Source of the DNA: Rhynchonema sp. JSB1_4
Taxonomy: Eukaryota > Nematoda > Chromadorea > Monhysterida > Xyalidae
Assembly (NCBI GenBank): GCA_030248065.1
Contig: JASAMV010005530.1
Coordinates: forward strand, 56,029 to 120,028
DNA: 64,000 nt
Direction: 5' to 3'
Shown: positions 40,112 through 50,509 of the stretch, in pieces
Numbering within the stretch: position 1 is the first letter of the stretch
How the letters are laid out: every line of letters starts with the position of its first letter
Notes under the pieces: model-generated
What the model was told of the DNA's origin: nothing
The model's input: only the letters and a program-made list of their open reading frames with translations
Databases searched by the model: none
Made by a program: the position numbers and the translations under genes

Positions 40112-43100
40112 ATGAGTTTCGATGACCCCGAGTCGTTCACAGTGCACACGAATGATCACGTGACCTACATCGGTTTGGAGGAAAGAATCGATGACAAATT
40201 TCAATGTTGCTGGGCTGATGAGTCTCGTTCTTGATTGTTTTTGTGTCAGATTCGTGCTTAGTTGCTTACGATGGCTTGGGACACCTCTGTTTGTCCAAAC
40301 TCTGCAAATTTGTCGAGTTTAGTCAGCGGTGTAGCGCTTGAATTGCAACTACCAGCGACGCAGCAGTCGGTAAAACAACAACCAAGTGAATCGTGGCATA
40401 TTTGTCGAAAATATAGTTCCATTGTGCATGCGAGTTGCCAGCACCATAAAAACGTGGCCCACATTGTCTGTCGAACTATTTTCAACAAAATCGTTAGGCC
40501 GAAAGTAGTTGATTTGTGATTGCAGACTGCAACAGCAGCTATCACCGCCGTTCAGTGCTGCGTGCGCACGTGAAACATCACTCAGGCGAAAAGGACTGTG
40601 CTTGTCCGTTTTGCGGACAGTTTTTCTCGGACAAACAAGCAGTGGTCAGGCATTGGCAACGCAAGCTCACCGACGGTTGGGTTGGTTTGCAGCCGGTTTT
40701 TTGCCATGTTTATCAGGTCCACAAAGAAATTGAAGAAGAAAACTATTTTCAGGCACCGAATTCAAATGTTATTATTGTCACAAGACGTTTGCTTCGGAAT
40801 CCCTGCTCAGATCACATAGCCGACGACACGTCAAGAATTACAAGTGGGAATTTCTTCTTATTTTTTTGTTGAAAATTTCGGAATTAATGAATGAAATATG
40901 TAAAAAAAACTTATTTACAGGTGCGATTTATGCGAAATGACGGTTGACACGCCGCACGAACTTCGGACGCACATCAAAAGGCGGCACAGTCAATTCAAAG
41001 AGTTTGTGTGCTCGGTGTGCAATCACAGGTATACATGTTATGGGGAATATTGGACATGGTCAGGCATCGGCATATGGACTGACACCGACGCTTTCTTTGG
41101 AAGGCAGTGACGACCCCGATGAAAAAAACACCGACACCGACAGTTGAATATTTTCCCGACGCCGACTGTTTTTTTTTCATCGAATAACGATGCGCTTGCA
41201 AAAACCGGTGGTTGAATGCAAAAATATTCGAACGATTTTTATTTTGAAACGAAAATTTCAGTGAAAGTTAATATTTTTGGTACAAACATGGGGTTGAAAG
41301 GTTGCATGCCGACAGCGACATCTGAGAAGAACCGACACTTTTGGCCGCCGACACCGACCTTTTTTCGACACCGCCGCCGATCCCTGCGGGCAATGTCGGC
41401 ATCCTAAAAAGTGCAGGTGTCACGTATCCAATGATCTCGATCCTCAATCTTTTCATGGCGCACTGTCTTCTTATGTGTGGGTTGTGTCCCTGAAAACGCA
41501 ACGACAGATTTAAAGGGGAAATTGCACATTCCTAATCGCCTTTCAAACTCTACAAGTGTTTAGACAGTCGCGTGGGCATCATGAAAGTCAAATCACTTGG
41601 TACAAACTCTCAAACATGTACCCAGGAGAAGCAGTTTAAAGGGAACAATCGGGAAGAAAATTCGGCGCGGATCGGCCGAATTTCCACCTGCGCATTCAGG
41701 CAAATTGCCTGATCAAAAAGCTGTCAAGACGACAGAATGTTTCGCACGATTCTTGAAACTCACTAACTATAGAATTTCGCTTTTCTTTATATTTCGAATT
41801 TCGACGAATTGTTCCAGCGCGACAAGCAGAGCATTAAACATTTAGCAGACACGCTGGAACAATTCGTCGAAATTCGAAGTATAAAGAAAAGCGAAATTCT
41901 ATAGTTAGTGAGTTTCAAGAATCGTGCGAAACATTCTGTCGCCTTGACAGCTTTTTGATCAGGCAATTTGCCTGAATGCGCAGGTAGAAATTCGGCCGGT
42001 CCGCGCCGAATTTTGTTCCCAGTGGCTTGTCTTAAACGGAATCTCCTGGGTACATGTTTGAGAGTTTGTACCAAATTATTTGATTTTTGTGATGCCCACA
42101 TTGCTGTCTAAACACTTGTAAAACTTGAAAGGCGATTAGGAATGTGCAATTTCCCCTTTAAGAGTCGGATTTGTTTTTTTTTTGCCGGCGTTTATTTGTT
42201 TGTGACTGCGCATCATTGAGTCATACTGTTTCTGCGCGCCTCTGAGACAAACATGTCATAACAGCGAAACATTTACTTGTCCTGTGATTTGAGATTGTTG
42301 GATTGGGAAAAAGAGATCGGGAACAAGGAGACGACACAAACGAACTAAAACAGACTGTCATTGTGTTTTGGCTTCTTCGCAAACAGAAAGTTGGACGCAC
42401 TTTCTCCCCAATTAAGTTACATCTACTTCAGAAATGGTGCGGTGATGCAAATCCATTCGAATGAAGCAGAAAAACCTCTCTCAATTTCCAGTTTCGCGAT
42501 GTTGGCCGATCTACGACGTCATCTAACGGTGCACAGCGACAATATGGCCTATGAATGTGAGGATTGCCCGAAGAAATTCAGATGGCCCGCCTCTTTGAAG
42601 AGGCACGTGGAAACCGTACATCAAAAGGTCGGTTGGTTTGGTTTAGTTAATCATGTATTTTTTGTCGAATTTATAAATGGCAGCTAACGTCACTGGCGCG
42701 ACTAGCCCGGGTCATTTTTTTCCAAATTATTATTAGTCCGTCCCAAACGTCAATGTAATTCGAAAATTCTTGATCACCAAATAAACCACATCATAAAATA
42801 TTGTTCAAATTTCCGGCTGCACGAGTTCTACAGCATTGTCATTTTTTGTTTGTCCATTTCGGCTTGCCTTCGCAAATGGGCTTTGCACCAAGCCATGATC
42901 GTCATTGAACGCCAAGCTGACATAAAAGACCGTGAATGCCCCCACTTGCACAAATTTTCAGCAGCCTCCCTTATACGCGTGCCATTGCTGTGACAAACGC
43001 TATTACCAGGGCAAGTCGTTGACCAAACATTTGCGCATGGTGCACGGCATGCACGTTAATGTGGATGGTGGACACACCAGATTTCAGTGCGTTTTTGGTG

Positions 43101-43484
43101 GATTACTTTTATTAGTTTTTTGCGTGGGAAAATATAGCCCGCGTGACAGTTTCTGGTGGGATTCCTCCCTTGGTCATCGCGATATTTGTATCGAGACCTA
43201 AAATCTTTTGCCGACATAAAAAATTTTTTACGCTGGTCAAGATGATCCCTATTATCGGCTGTCGCTATTAGTACAAAAGATCGCCGGAGACCGGAATACG
43301 TGGAAAACCATAGTAGTGGGCTCGGATATCTGACCGAGCGTGAAACTGACCCTGATCTTGCAGGTACAAGAGATGCGCCGATGGTTTGTACCGTGTGCAA
43401 ACGGAGCGCCTCGAAAGTCACCAGCTGACCACAGCTGCTCAGTTTGTGGCGCAAAATCAAGAAAATTTTGTGAACATTTTGTGA
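40112..43484 (+). CDS. HINFP: histone H4 transcription factor (HINFP-like C2H2 zinc-finger protein)
   Basis: Exons 40112-40217, 40526-40675, 40753-40843, 40921-41028, 42492-42627, 42962-43086 and 43364-43484 join in phase (278 residues from ATG 40112). Successive C2H2 fingers read C-CWAD-C...H..H, C-PF-C, C-YY-C...H...H, C-DL-C, C-SV-C, C-ED-C and C-HC-C. The order, spacing and linker YKCDLCEM match vertebrate HINFP, and so does the tail after the last finger: HTRFQ-YKRCADGLYRVQTERLES aligns with [23 protein letters not shown]. HINFP is a nuclear DNA-binding protein that activates histone H4 genes at S phase. SFDDPESF at the start aligns with SFDNPEWF inside the vertebrate protein, so the first fingers are missing or lie on unfound upstream exons. 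The first intron lacks a GT donor. Intron 4 holds a TTAA-flanked element. Confidence 0.85.
41054..41405. repeat. dispersed repeat with GACACCGAC words at both ends
   Basis: GGCATCGGCATATGGACTGACACCGAC at the left and GACACCGACC...TGTCGGCATCC at the right are partly inverted. It lies in HINFP intron 4. Similar CCGACA/GTCGGG words occur in the 46.9- and 54.7-kb repeats, but a family link is uncertain. Confidence 0.4.
41514..42157. mobile_element. 644-bp TTAA-flanked foldback MITE
   Basis: Inverted ends AGGGGAAATTGCACATTCC are bounded on both sides by TTAA (41510-41513 and 42158-42161), as in piggyBac-type insertions. The arms of about 300 bases are roughly 90% alike and meet near 41840. No transposase. 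It lies within HINFP intron 4. Confidence 0.88.
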
Positions 43485-43763
43485 TATTGTTGTTCAAAAA
43501 TATGACATTGTGCAGTTTGTTGTCTTTCTGACGTGCATGATGAAAGTCTACTAGTTTGTGAAATTCTTGTTAACCGTGCGGTTTCAAAAGAAAAATGGTC
43601 AAATCAACTTTCAAAACTGTGGATTGTTGTATTTTCAGTGTTTCATCCCGGTTGAATTACCATTGTGCCACCTAATGGCATTTATTCAATCATTTGCTCC
43701 TTCCAATTATAAATGTGTCCTTTTCGACCCGTCGAACTTTCTCGTTCAGAATTTGCAACAATC

Positions 43764-46700
43764 ATGAGCGCGCTGCACAAGCCCTGGGTGCAATGTCGTC
43801 GCTTTTGTCCTTTTCGACAGCTGGTGCTCAGACGATTCATTCTGTCATCCACCTACCGAATCCAGCCCAAATGGGAGACCAGACGCGCGGCCGTGCTGAG
43901 AAAGTTCAATGCAAAAATTGACAATGGTTGGTTCGGTCTGGCTGTGAGGTGTCTTAAGTTGGAAGCACAATGATCATATAAGAATTCGTCAAATCAATCC
44001 TGATTTTCATGTTCAGTCGCTCTTAACCACTGTACTATTTGTGATTGTCACAGAAGATTTTCATCTAAAAATAATCCAGCAGAGCACCCACGTTGCTGCG
44101 GGTCTGCTACGGGTTTTGGTGACTGCATTTGTGCGTGATCGCGCAACACAACGTCATTGCCCCGTCACTATCTGCTTCACGATTCAGGAAAAAAAATTGA
44201 CCAATTCTTATAAAGTCATTGTGCGACCAATATCTAGAGTGACTAATGTTTCTCTCGTGCATGGCTACCCAGTCCTTGCCGCAACTAATATTGATCATGT
44301 GTTGCAAAACTCGCACTTGACAAAACTAGAAATTGACTTCAAACGTCTTTCAGTTGAATATCTATCACAACGTCAACGACAATTGAACGCCGGTCAAATG
44401 TTGACACCGTATCAGTTAGACTTGGTGAGTTTTTTTAAATCTATTGTGAATAAACCTAATTTGCACATCTGCCAATCATTATTATATTACCAGTATTGCT
44501 CACATTTATGAAAAAACTGGATAAAATGCTGCTATACACTCCTTTTAGGCAGCCCATTGTGTTACGGAGCCGGAACGATTTGACGTGCTCAAAAATATTA
44601 TCTACAGGTGTGTGAAATTGATTATCCCGGATGAAGGTAGTAAATTTGCATGAAAATTTACTTTTTTTGACAAGATATGTTTTTTTCGGTATCGTCGATC
44701 ACCGAACAATTCATTTATGCTGGAATCAACCCACGATGCGATTGTACGGACGTGCTTGCAATTGGATCGGCCAGAATTGCTCGCCGATTTATTGACTGAT
44801 GTGGTTAGCTATTCCATTCATTTTCTCTTTCATTTTATTCTGATATGTGCAGTGAAATACTATCCAATGTTTTTTGTTAAGATAAACTACGGCGTCTTTC
44901 CGAATGAAATATCAATCAACACGTTCATTGACTATTGCTTGAAACACGAAAATTATATCGGTACGTTTGGTGGATTGGTTGGTGTTTTGTTTTGTTGTCA
45001 TTTCTGCTTTGTACGTGCTGCCCGACACAAACGGATCCAGGCCGGTGGGGCACAGTAACCATGCCCCGGCCGCTCGTATGCGATGATAGGCCGGTTTTCA
45101 AGTTCATGTGTTTTTTTTTCAAATTTGTTTGAAACGTGGAGTAGCGATTGATATCTTCTTACTTGCTGTAGCAAAATATGGGATCAACAGAACATTTTCT
45201 TGTCTTCTTGCTGTTGTTGTCAATGACCTAAGTTGTGTTCTTCCTGTCCTGCAAATCTTGTGTTCTTCCATTCCTGCGAATCATTTTGATTCAAAAAAAC
45301 TTTTTTGACAAAAAAACCGTCATAATTGTTGCAGACGCGTGCAAGGCAGCAGTCTACCTAACACAACAAGAGATGTTCGACAATCATCTGTCCGTGTGGC
45401 TATCGATTTATTCGTGTCTGAAATGGTTCGAGTCCATGTCCCAGACCGAGACCGACTCCTGGTCTGAGCCCGGCGAGGCAGACGGGGAACCGGACGAAGA
45501 CCAGGACATGGATGATAGCGAGGTTGGCTGGCTGATGTTTCATTGTTGGCAAAATTATATTTTCTTTTCTTCAAAGCTAAGATTACTAAAAAAATTTGTC
45601 TTTGGATATTTCCCTTCTGACTGTGTTGTTCAGTGATGTGGGTAGGGGTAATACCCAAACCTGGGTCTCTATTTATGTATGTCTACCAAAAAATCCATAC
45701 CTCCCAAACCCAGCTATCTCTGTCCGCCACGTCCGGACATCAACCATGATTTTGGTGCCAAAATTTTTTTGGCTCGGTTTGCGTGATCGCTGATCTTTCA
45801 CTCATATGGATGACCAGCCTAAAATGATTCCACGTTTTCACTAAGTTCACGTCTAAAGTTGTCTAAAGAAGCAACTGAGACAAAGAGCAAAAACTACAAG
45901 ATAATTCCTCTGTTTGATAGCAACAGTGATTGCAGCTGACCGTAGTGTGGTTGCTATGACAAGATTCATTCGCATGCAGCTGCATTTTTTGACGATACCT
46001 CCGTGCATAGAGGTTTTTCCGGTGCCGATCAGTCAATTGGATCATTTTTATTTTTTTAATATTTTTTTCAGTTCACGTTCAAAGTGCCGTATCTGAAGAA
46101 CCCTTGGTACGATCATCATTTCGACCTAATCGATTCGCCTCGTCGCTCCGTGGGCAAATCACTAATGTGGATGTCGGGGACCCTTTTAGATGAATTCAGG
46201 CACACGCCTGAACTTGTCGGCTGTGAACTTTTGGGCGCGATTATGCTCGGCAGACATGATGGTATAGTGAATATGATTGGACAGATGAGATCAAATGAGA
46301 AATTGACGATTGATGAGAAAGCGGTGGGTGGTTTCGTGGTTGTTGGTTTTTTTGTTGACAATTTACGCGGCCCATTTGCACGTCGCTGGCGTGCTGAGTC
46401 GGGGATGCAAAATGGGTCGGGTCTTGCGATTTCGTTGGTTCGGTAACCAGCGTGAAAGTTGCAAAGCAACCCAATCAGGTGTGAGGCTCTCATAGGCTAG
46501 TCAAGATCACACGAACAGCGAAATATCGCAAGATATGACCCTACTCATTTTGCAGCCCCGACCCAACATGTGCCTGCAATTTGTGCGTGTGGACGATTTG
46601 TTTTCGCATTCAGCAGATTCTGATATCAAAATTTTCAGCGCAATCTGTGTTTAGCGCAATTGAATTTCCAACGAAAAGAGATCGAACGTCGAGCGGAGGA

Positions 46701-49700
46701 AGATGCGGAGGAAGACGAAATTCAAGTGACGCCGAAACCCGAAGCGCTCACAATCGAACAAGTCAATGATATTGAGGTTGTTTGGTTTTGTTGTTTGATT
46801 GTGTTTTATTACTATGTCATTCAAGCACGGACAAAATACTTAGCGGGCACTGAAGGTTCGTATCTTGACTTTGGCGTTGACTTTGTATTACGCTGAGACT
46901 TTGGCCTAAGCCTACACAAAACGCCCGACATCGACATCGTGTTTTTTGAATAAAAACAAGGAAAACTTTGCTCATCTGGCTCACTGAGGAAATTTTTATG
47001 CTTAATTCGCTCGATAACAAGGGTTTTGGATGAAATGAACACAGTGGTGTCGTTGGGGGGGGAAGGGGGGGGGGGTTACCCCCCCCCCCTAGTATCCGGT
47101 ATCCGGTATCTTGATTTTTTCCCCAGGGGTATCCGGTATCCTGACTTTTTGTCCAGGGGTATCCTACCCTAAAATTTTTCCGAAAACCGTAAAAATCACC
47201 CATTTTTACCTCTAAAATGCTCAAAATCGCTTGCTGGCGCAAGCATAACCCCCAGAAATGACCGTTTTTGCGCTTCCAACACCAATTTTGCTCAATTTTC
47301 GTCTAAAAAAATTGACCTTTTTTGAACAACCCCCCCCCTGGGTATCCGAGATTTTTTATTTTGGGAGGCAACCCCCCCCTGGTATCCGAGATTTTTCATT
47401 TTGGGTATCCGGTATCCGAAAATTTTGGATTTTGGGTATCCGGTATCCTGACTTTTTGATTTCCCAACGACACCACTGAATGAACACTGGAACAATGCGT
47501 TCTGTGGCTTGGTAGAACGTTTTGGTCGAAATAATATTTTGAGGAATTTTTTCTCTGAACGAAGTTGATGCTTCAAAAAAAATCTGACATCTGAATGCAC
47601 CCGACTCCCGAACATTCCCTGACAGTGCCCGATGCCTTTTGGTGGGTGGACGCAGCTTTTGAAACCCCGTTATTCTTCGTCGGCGACACGATTTTTCAAT
47701 CACACTTTTCCAGAATGCTGCTGCTTCCCAGGCTCATGTTGTGTTCTGACTGCGCTTATGTTTCACGCGTGTATGACTGTGCCATCTCACATGGTGGTAA
47801 ACAGTTTCCACAACATCTCAACCTCCAACAACAATTAGGGAACACCAGTATCAGATCTTGACTAATTGCTGCTAGCGGATTGATTATGCAAGTTTTGATT
47901 CACAACTGGATACCGGTCGTATTGTCATACCAAGGGCGGATCCAGGGGTTACACGGGCTATGCCCCCTCCCCTTTGGTCACATTGGGCCCTGACGCGGGG
48001 CACCGTTTCGAAAGGCAGAAGAAAAAAAGGGACCTCCTAGGTCACCGGATTTTTACTCAGATACACATCAAAAGTCCAAAAATCGCGCGCTTCGCTCGTC
48101 AGATACACAGTTTCCAATGAAACGTGAATGTCGGTCGGGCAAAAAGTGCCAAAATTTTGCATGGTCACATTTTTTTACAAAACTTTGTGTAAAACCGCCA
48201 AATTCTGAAACAAGCACTGGATACAAATGGTTTTTCAGAAATAAGCATTTGATAAAAAAAGACTTTTTGAAATTGGCCCCTCCCTCGGCCAAAACATGGA
48301 TCCGCCCCGCCACTATATCATGCCCGTAACAGCGTTGTTGCTTTGCATCATTGATTTTATTCAATAAACATTTTCTCAAGTTCCAGGAACAAATCAACGC
48401 ATTTCCAACCACCAAACCATCCTCTGATAATGCATCATTATCCGCCTCCGTCCTGGGACTGTTCAAAAAGTCACAACCGCAGCTGGAACAAACCGACATG
48501 AAACATCAGATGCAATTGTACGAACAATGGGACGCTGTGCGGGAACGCGAACGCGTGGCTACGGTGAGCAGAATGGATGTTTTGGCCGATTTCAAAATTG
48601 TTTATCGGTTCGGTCTTGGCTGACTTTTTTTCTTAAGAATGTTTTGCGATCAGCGGATGCTACTAATTTCGACCGGCGGGAAAGGTTTTCCGCGACAACT
48701 TTTACGCTGGTCGAAATTAGTGGCATCTATAAATGTCCAGAATATCCTCACTCAGAGCAAAAAGTCACCAACCGAAGCAAGCGTGGACTCGGACTTATAA
48801 CCAAGTCTGATACTAGAAAGTGAGAGGAAAAGTGTCGCATACATTTCCACCCGTGGTGAACAAATGTTTCAGGCGAGAATAGCCGAATTATCCGAGCGTC
48901 TTGAGCAGATCCGAGCCGAACGGACTGAACTGAAGAAGCAATACGATTTGTTGACGTTCTTTGAACATCGAGAAGAATATGAAAAGAAGGTGGGTGCGTA
49001 GTTTTTTGGCACTGGTTAATGCGGGTGGTGGTTCGCTTCATTATTAAAATATTTTCACAAGAAATTGGAAGGGGATTTATTTGGAAACGCACGATTAACT
49101 TCCCTGGTGCGCAAATCATTCAGGGTGAATAGACTTGGCATCTTCCGCTACAGCTGATTGGTTGCCATTTTGAAACATCCAGCTGACGCTTGCGATTTTT
49201 CTTCTGCAATTTCCCGCGTGCAATCAGCTCAATAAAAATGAAAGTCTGATGCTTATGTTTCACGCTTGTACGACTATGCCGTCTTGCGTGGTGGTGAACT
49301 GTTGCTGTGGCGATAATATCGTCAAACAAAGTGTTGTATGAACAAAACAAATAACAAAGGCAACCAAGGCTATACTTGATTAATTACTGCAAACGGATAG
49401 TTATCCAACCAAGGCTATACTTGATTAATTACTGCAAACGGATAGTTATCTTCGTTTGATCAACATTTGGAAGTCGCGCTTCTCGTTATGCCCATATAAG
49501 CGATGTTGATTTGCATCATTTAGTTTATTCAATAAAATCACATTTTTAAGACATACGTTTTGTCAGGTCAACTCGTGTTTGTGTGTGTTGCTGCTGGTAT
49601 GGGGGCACCTGCTTTACCAGTACCCGCATGTGCTTCTGCATCTCTGCAAAATTGTGATTCTTGTCATTTTTTTCCAAATTTCCAGGCCGATTTCGGCGCT

Positions 49701-49871
49701 CACGACAAAGTTGACCAGAAAGACACTGGTGAACTTGTGCTATCGGATGAGGAATACACGGCCGTTTTGGGAGAGAAATTCAGATCGTTGCGCGCTGAGA
49801 GACTGGCGGAGGAAAGGAAGAAAGTCTCGGTGACCAGGGGTTATGCGAAAGGCGGACTCGGTGATTTTTAG
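43764..49871 (+). CDS. MRPS27: mitochondrial small-ribosomal-subunit protein mS27 (MRPS27)
   Basis: Exons 43764-43926, 44354-44424, 44549-44607, 44689-44803, 44882-44960, 45335-45522, 46072-46323, 46639-46776, 48387-48563, 48873-48989 and 49686-49871 join in phase to 514 residues ending in TAG. The N terminus is Arg-rich without acidic residues, as in mitochondrial presequences; FILSSTYR..PKWE matches YLLSSAY...KWE of human MRPS27. YRRSPNNSF...RTCLQLD matches the helical-repeat region with FRHSPNCW...RQCLKYD, and NYGVFPNEISINTFIDY matches QYGIFPDNFTFNLLMDS. The C-terminal half is coiled coil. mS27 is a PPR-like helical protein of the mitoribosome small subunit. Compared with the human 414 residues it has an extra acidic stretch (residues from exon 45335-45522). 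Exon 44689 begins after ...tttcg instead of an AG. Confidence 0.88.
44130..44236 (-). mobile_element. partial copy of the 36.4-kb MITE in MRPS27 intron 1
   Basis: CTTATAAAGTCATTGTGCGA followed by CCAATA is the reverse complement of the family end, and the preceding TCACGATTCAGG matches the 39.9-kb copy. Confidence 0.65.
46840..47650 (-). mobile_element. dispersed repeat, copy B, split by a hAT MITE
   Basis: On the minus strand this segment matches 54640-54985. GCATCAACTT...CAGAGAAAAA..TTCCTCA..ATATT and GA(G)CCAGATGAGCAAA followed by AAAA(C/T)ACGATGTC occur in the same order. The match is interrupted exactly by the element at 47042-47478. It fills most of MRPS27 intron 8. Confidence 0.7.
47042..47478. 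mobile_element. 437-bp hAT MITE with 8-bp target duplication, nested
   Basis: Inverted ends CAGTGGTGTCGTTGGG...CCCAACGACACCACTG are flanked by AATGAACA on both sides (47034-47041 and 47479-47486). The interior has C runs and many tandem GGTATCC / TATCCGG words. It lies inside copy B of another repeat. Confidence 0.9.
47929..48311. mobile_element. element with inverted GGGCGGATCCA ends
   Basis: AAGGGCGGATCCAGGGG at the left and CATGGATCCGCCCCGCC at the right are inverted, with CCCCTCCC segments just inside both ends. No target duplication was found. It interrupts a segment that is otherwise duplicated at 49.25-49.55 kb. Confidence 0.6.
48658..48726. repeat. about 70-bp foldback element with CGACCAGCGTAA ends
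   Basis: GCTACTAATTTCGACCGGCG is mirrored by ACGCTGGTCGAAATTAGTGGC. The same right end (TTTTACGCTGG.CGAAATTAGTG) occurs at 55192-55214 and, with both ends, at 60956-61022, so this is a small dispersed family. Confidence 0.75.
49250..49550 (+). repeat. intron segment duplicated from or to 47.75-48.38 kb
   Basis: TATGTTTCACGC.TGTA.GACT.TGCC and TTTGCATCATT..TTTATTCAATAAA occur here and at 47758-47784 / 48344-48370 in the same order. The earlier copy is split by the 47.9-kb element. A 45-bp tandem duplication (49362-49451, unit starting AACCAAGGCTATACTTG) lies inside this copy. Confidence 0.65.
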
Positions 49872-50509
49872 CTTTTTTTTATTCTGTTGTTGGTTCTGTT
49901 TCTATTTTTTCATCAGTGACTTATTTGTCACGATCCAGAAAGTTGTTATGATTTGCTCAACACTGCCTACACTATGTCACGTTTATATCCTGCGCGGAAA
50001 TGATCCGTTTAATAAAATCTTTTGACGAGGTTCTTGGTGTACATGGGTGTCTTTTGAAATATGTACACATGCGTTGCCTTTTTTTCGCGAATGCACCGTC
50101 ACGCGTGCAGTATTCTTTTCCACATTTGTCATGTCGTATTTCTTTTCATGTGTTTTAAGATAAAACGTGATCGGTGCATTGATTCGATGCTCCAACTAAT
50201 ACTTGGATGGTGAAACCTTTTTCTTGCCGACGGTCGGCCATGTGTTATAGCGCACCGTGTCTTTGGACTGTGCTGAACAGCAGTTTTCGGGGTCGAAATA
50301 CCCTGTGCCTGTTATTTGTTACCCTGTCCTGGAAATTTATCCTATGGAAATTTTTCGGTTTTTCTTTTCACAAAATATAAAGAACCGATTTTTTCGCAAC
50401 TGTAGAAAGTCTATGATGCCAAAAGTCACGTGACAAAGGCAGCACCGAATGAGCACAGTTCGATATCCCAAATATGCATTCTAGAAACCGACTATAATCA
50501 AATCCAACA

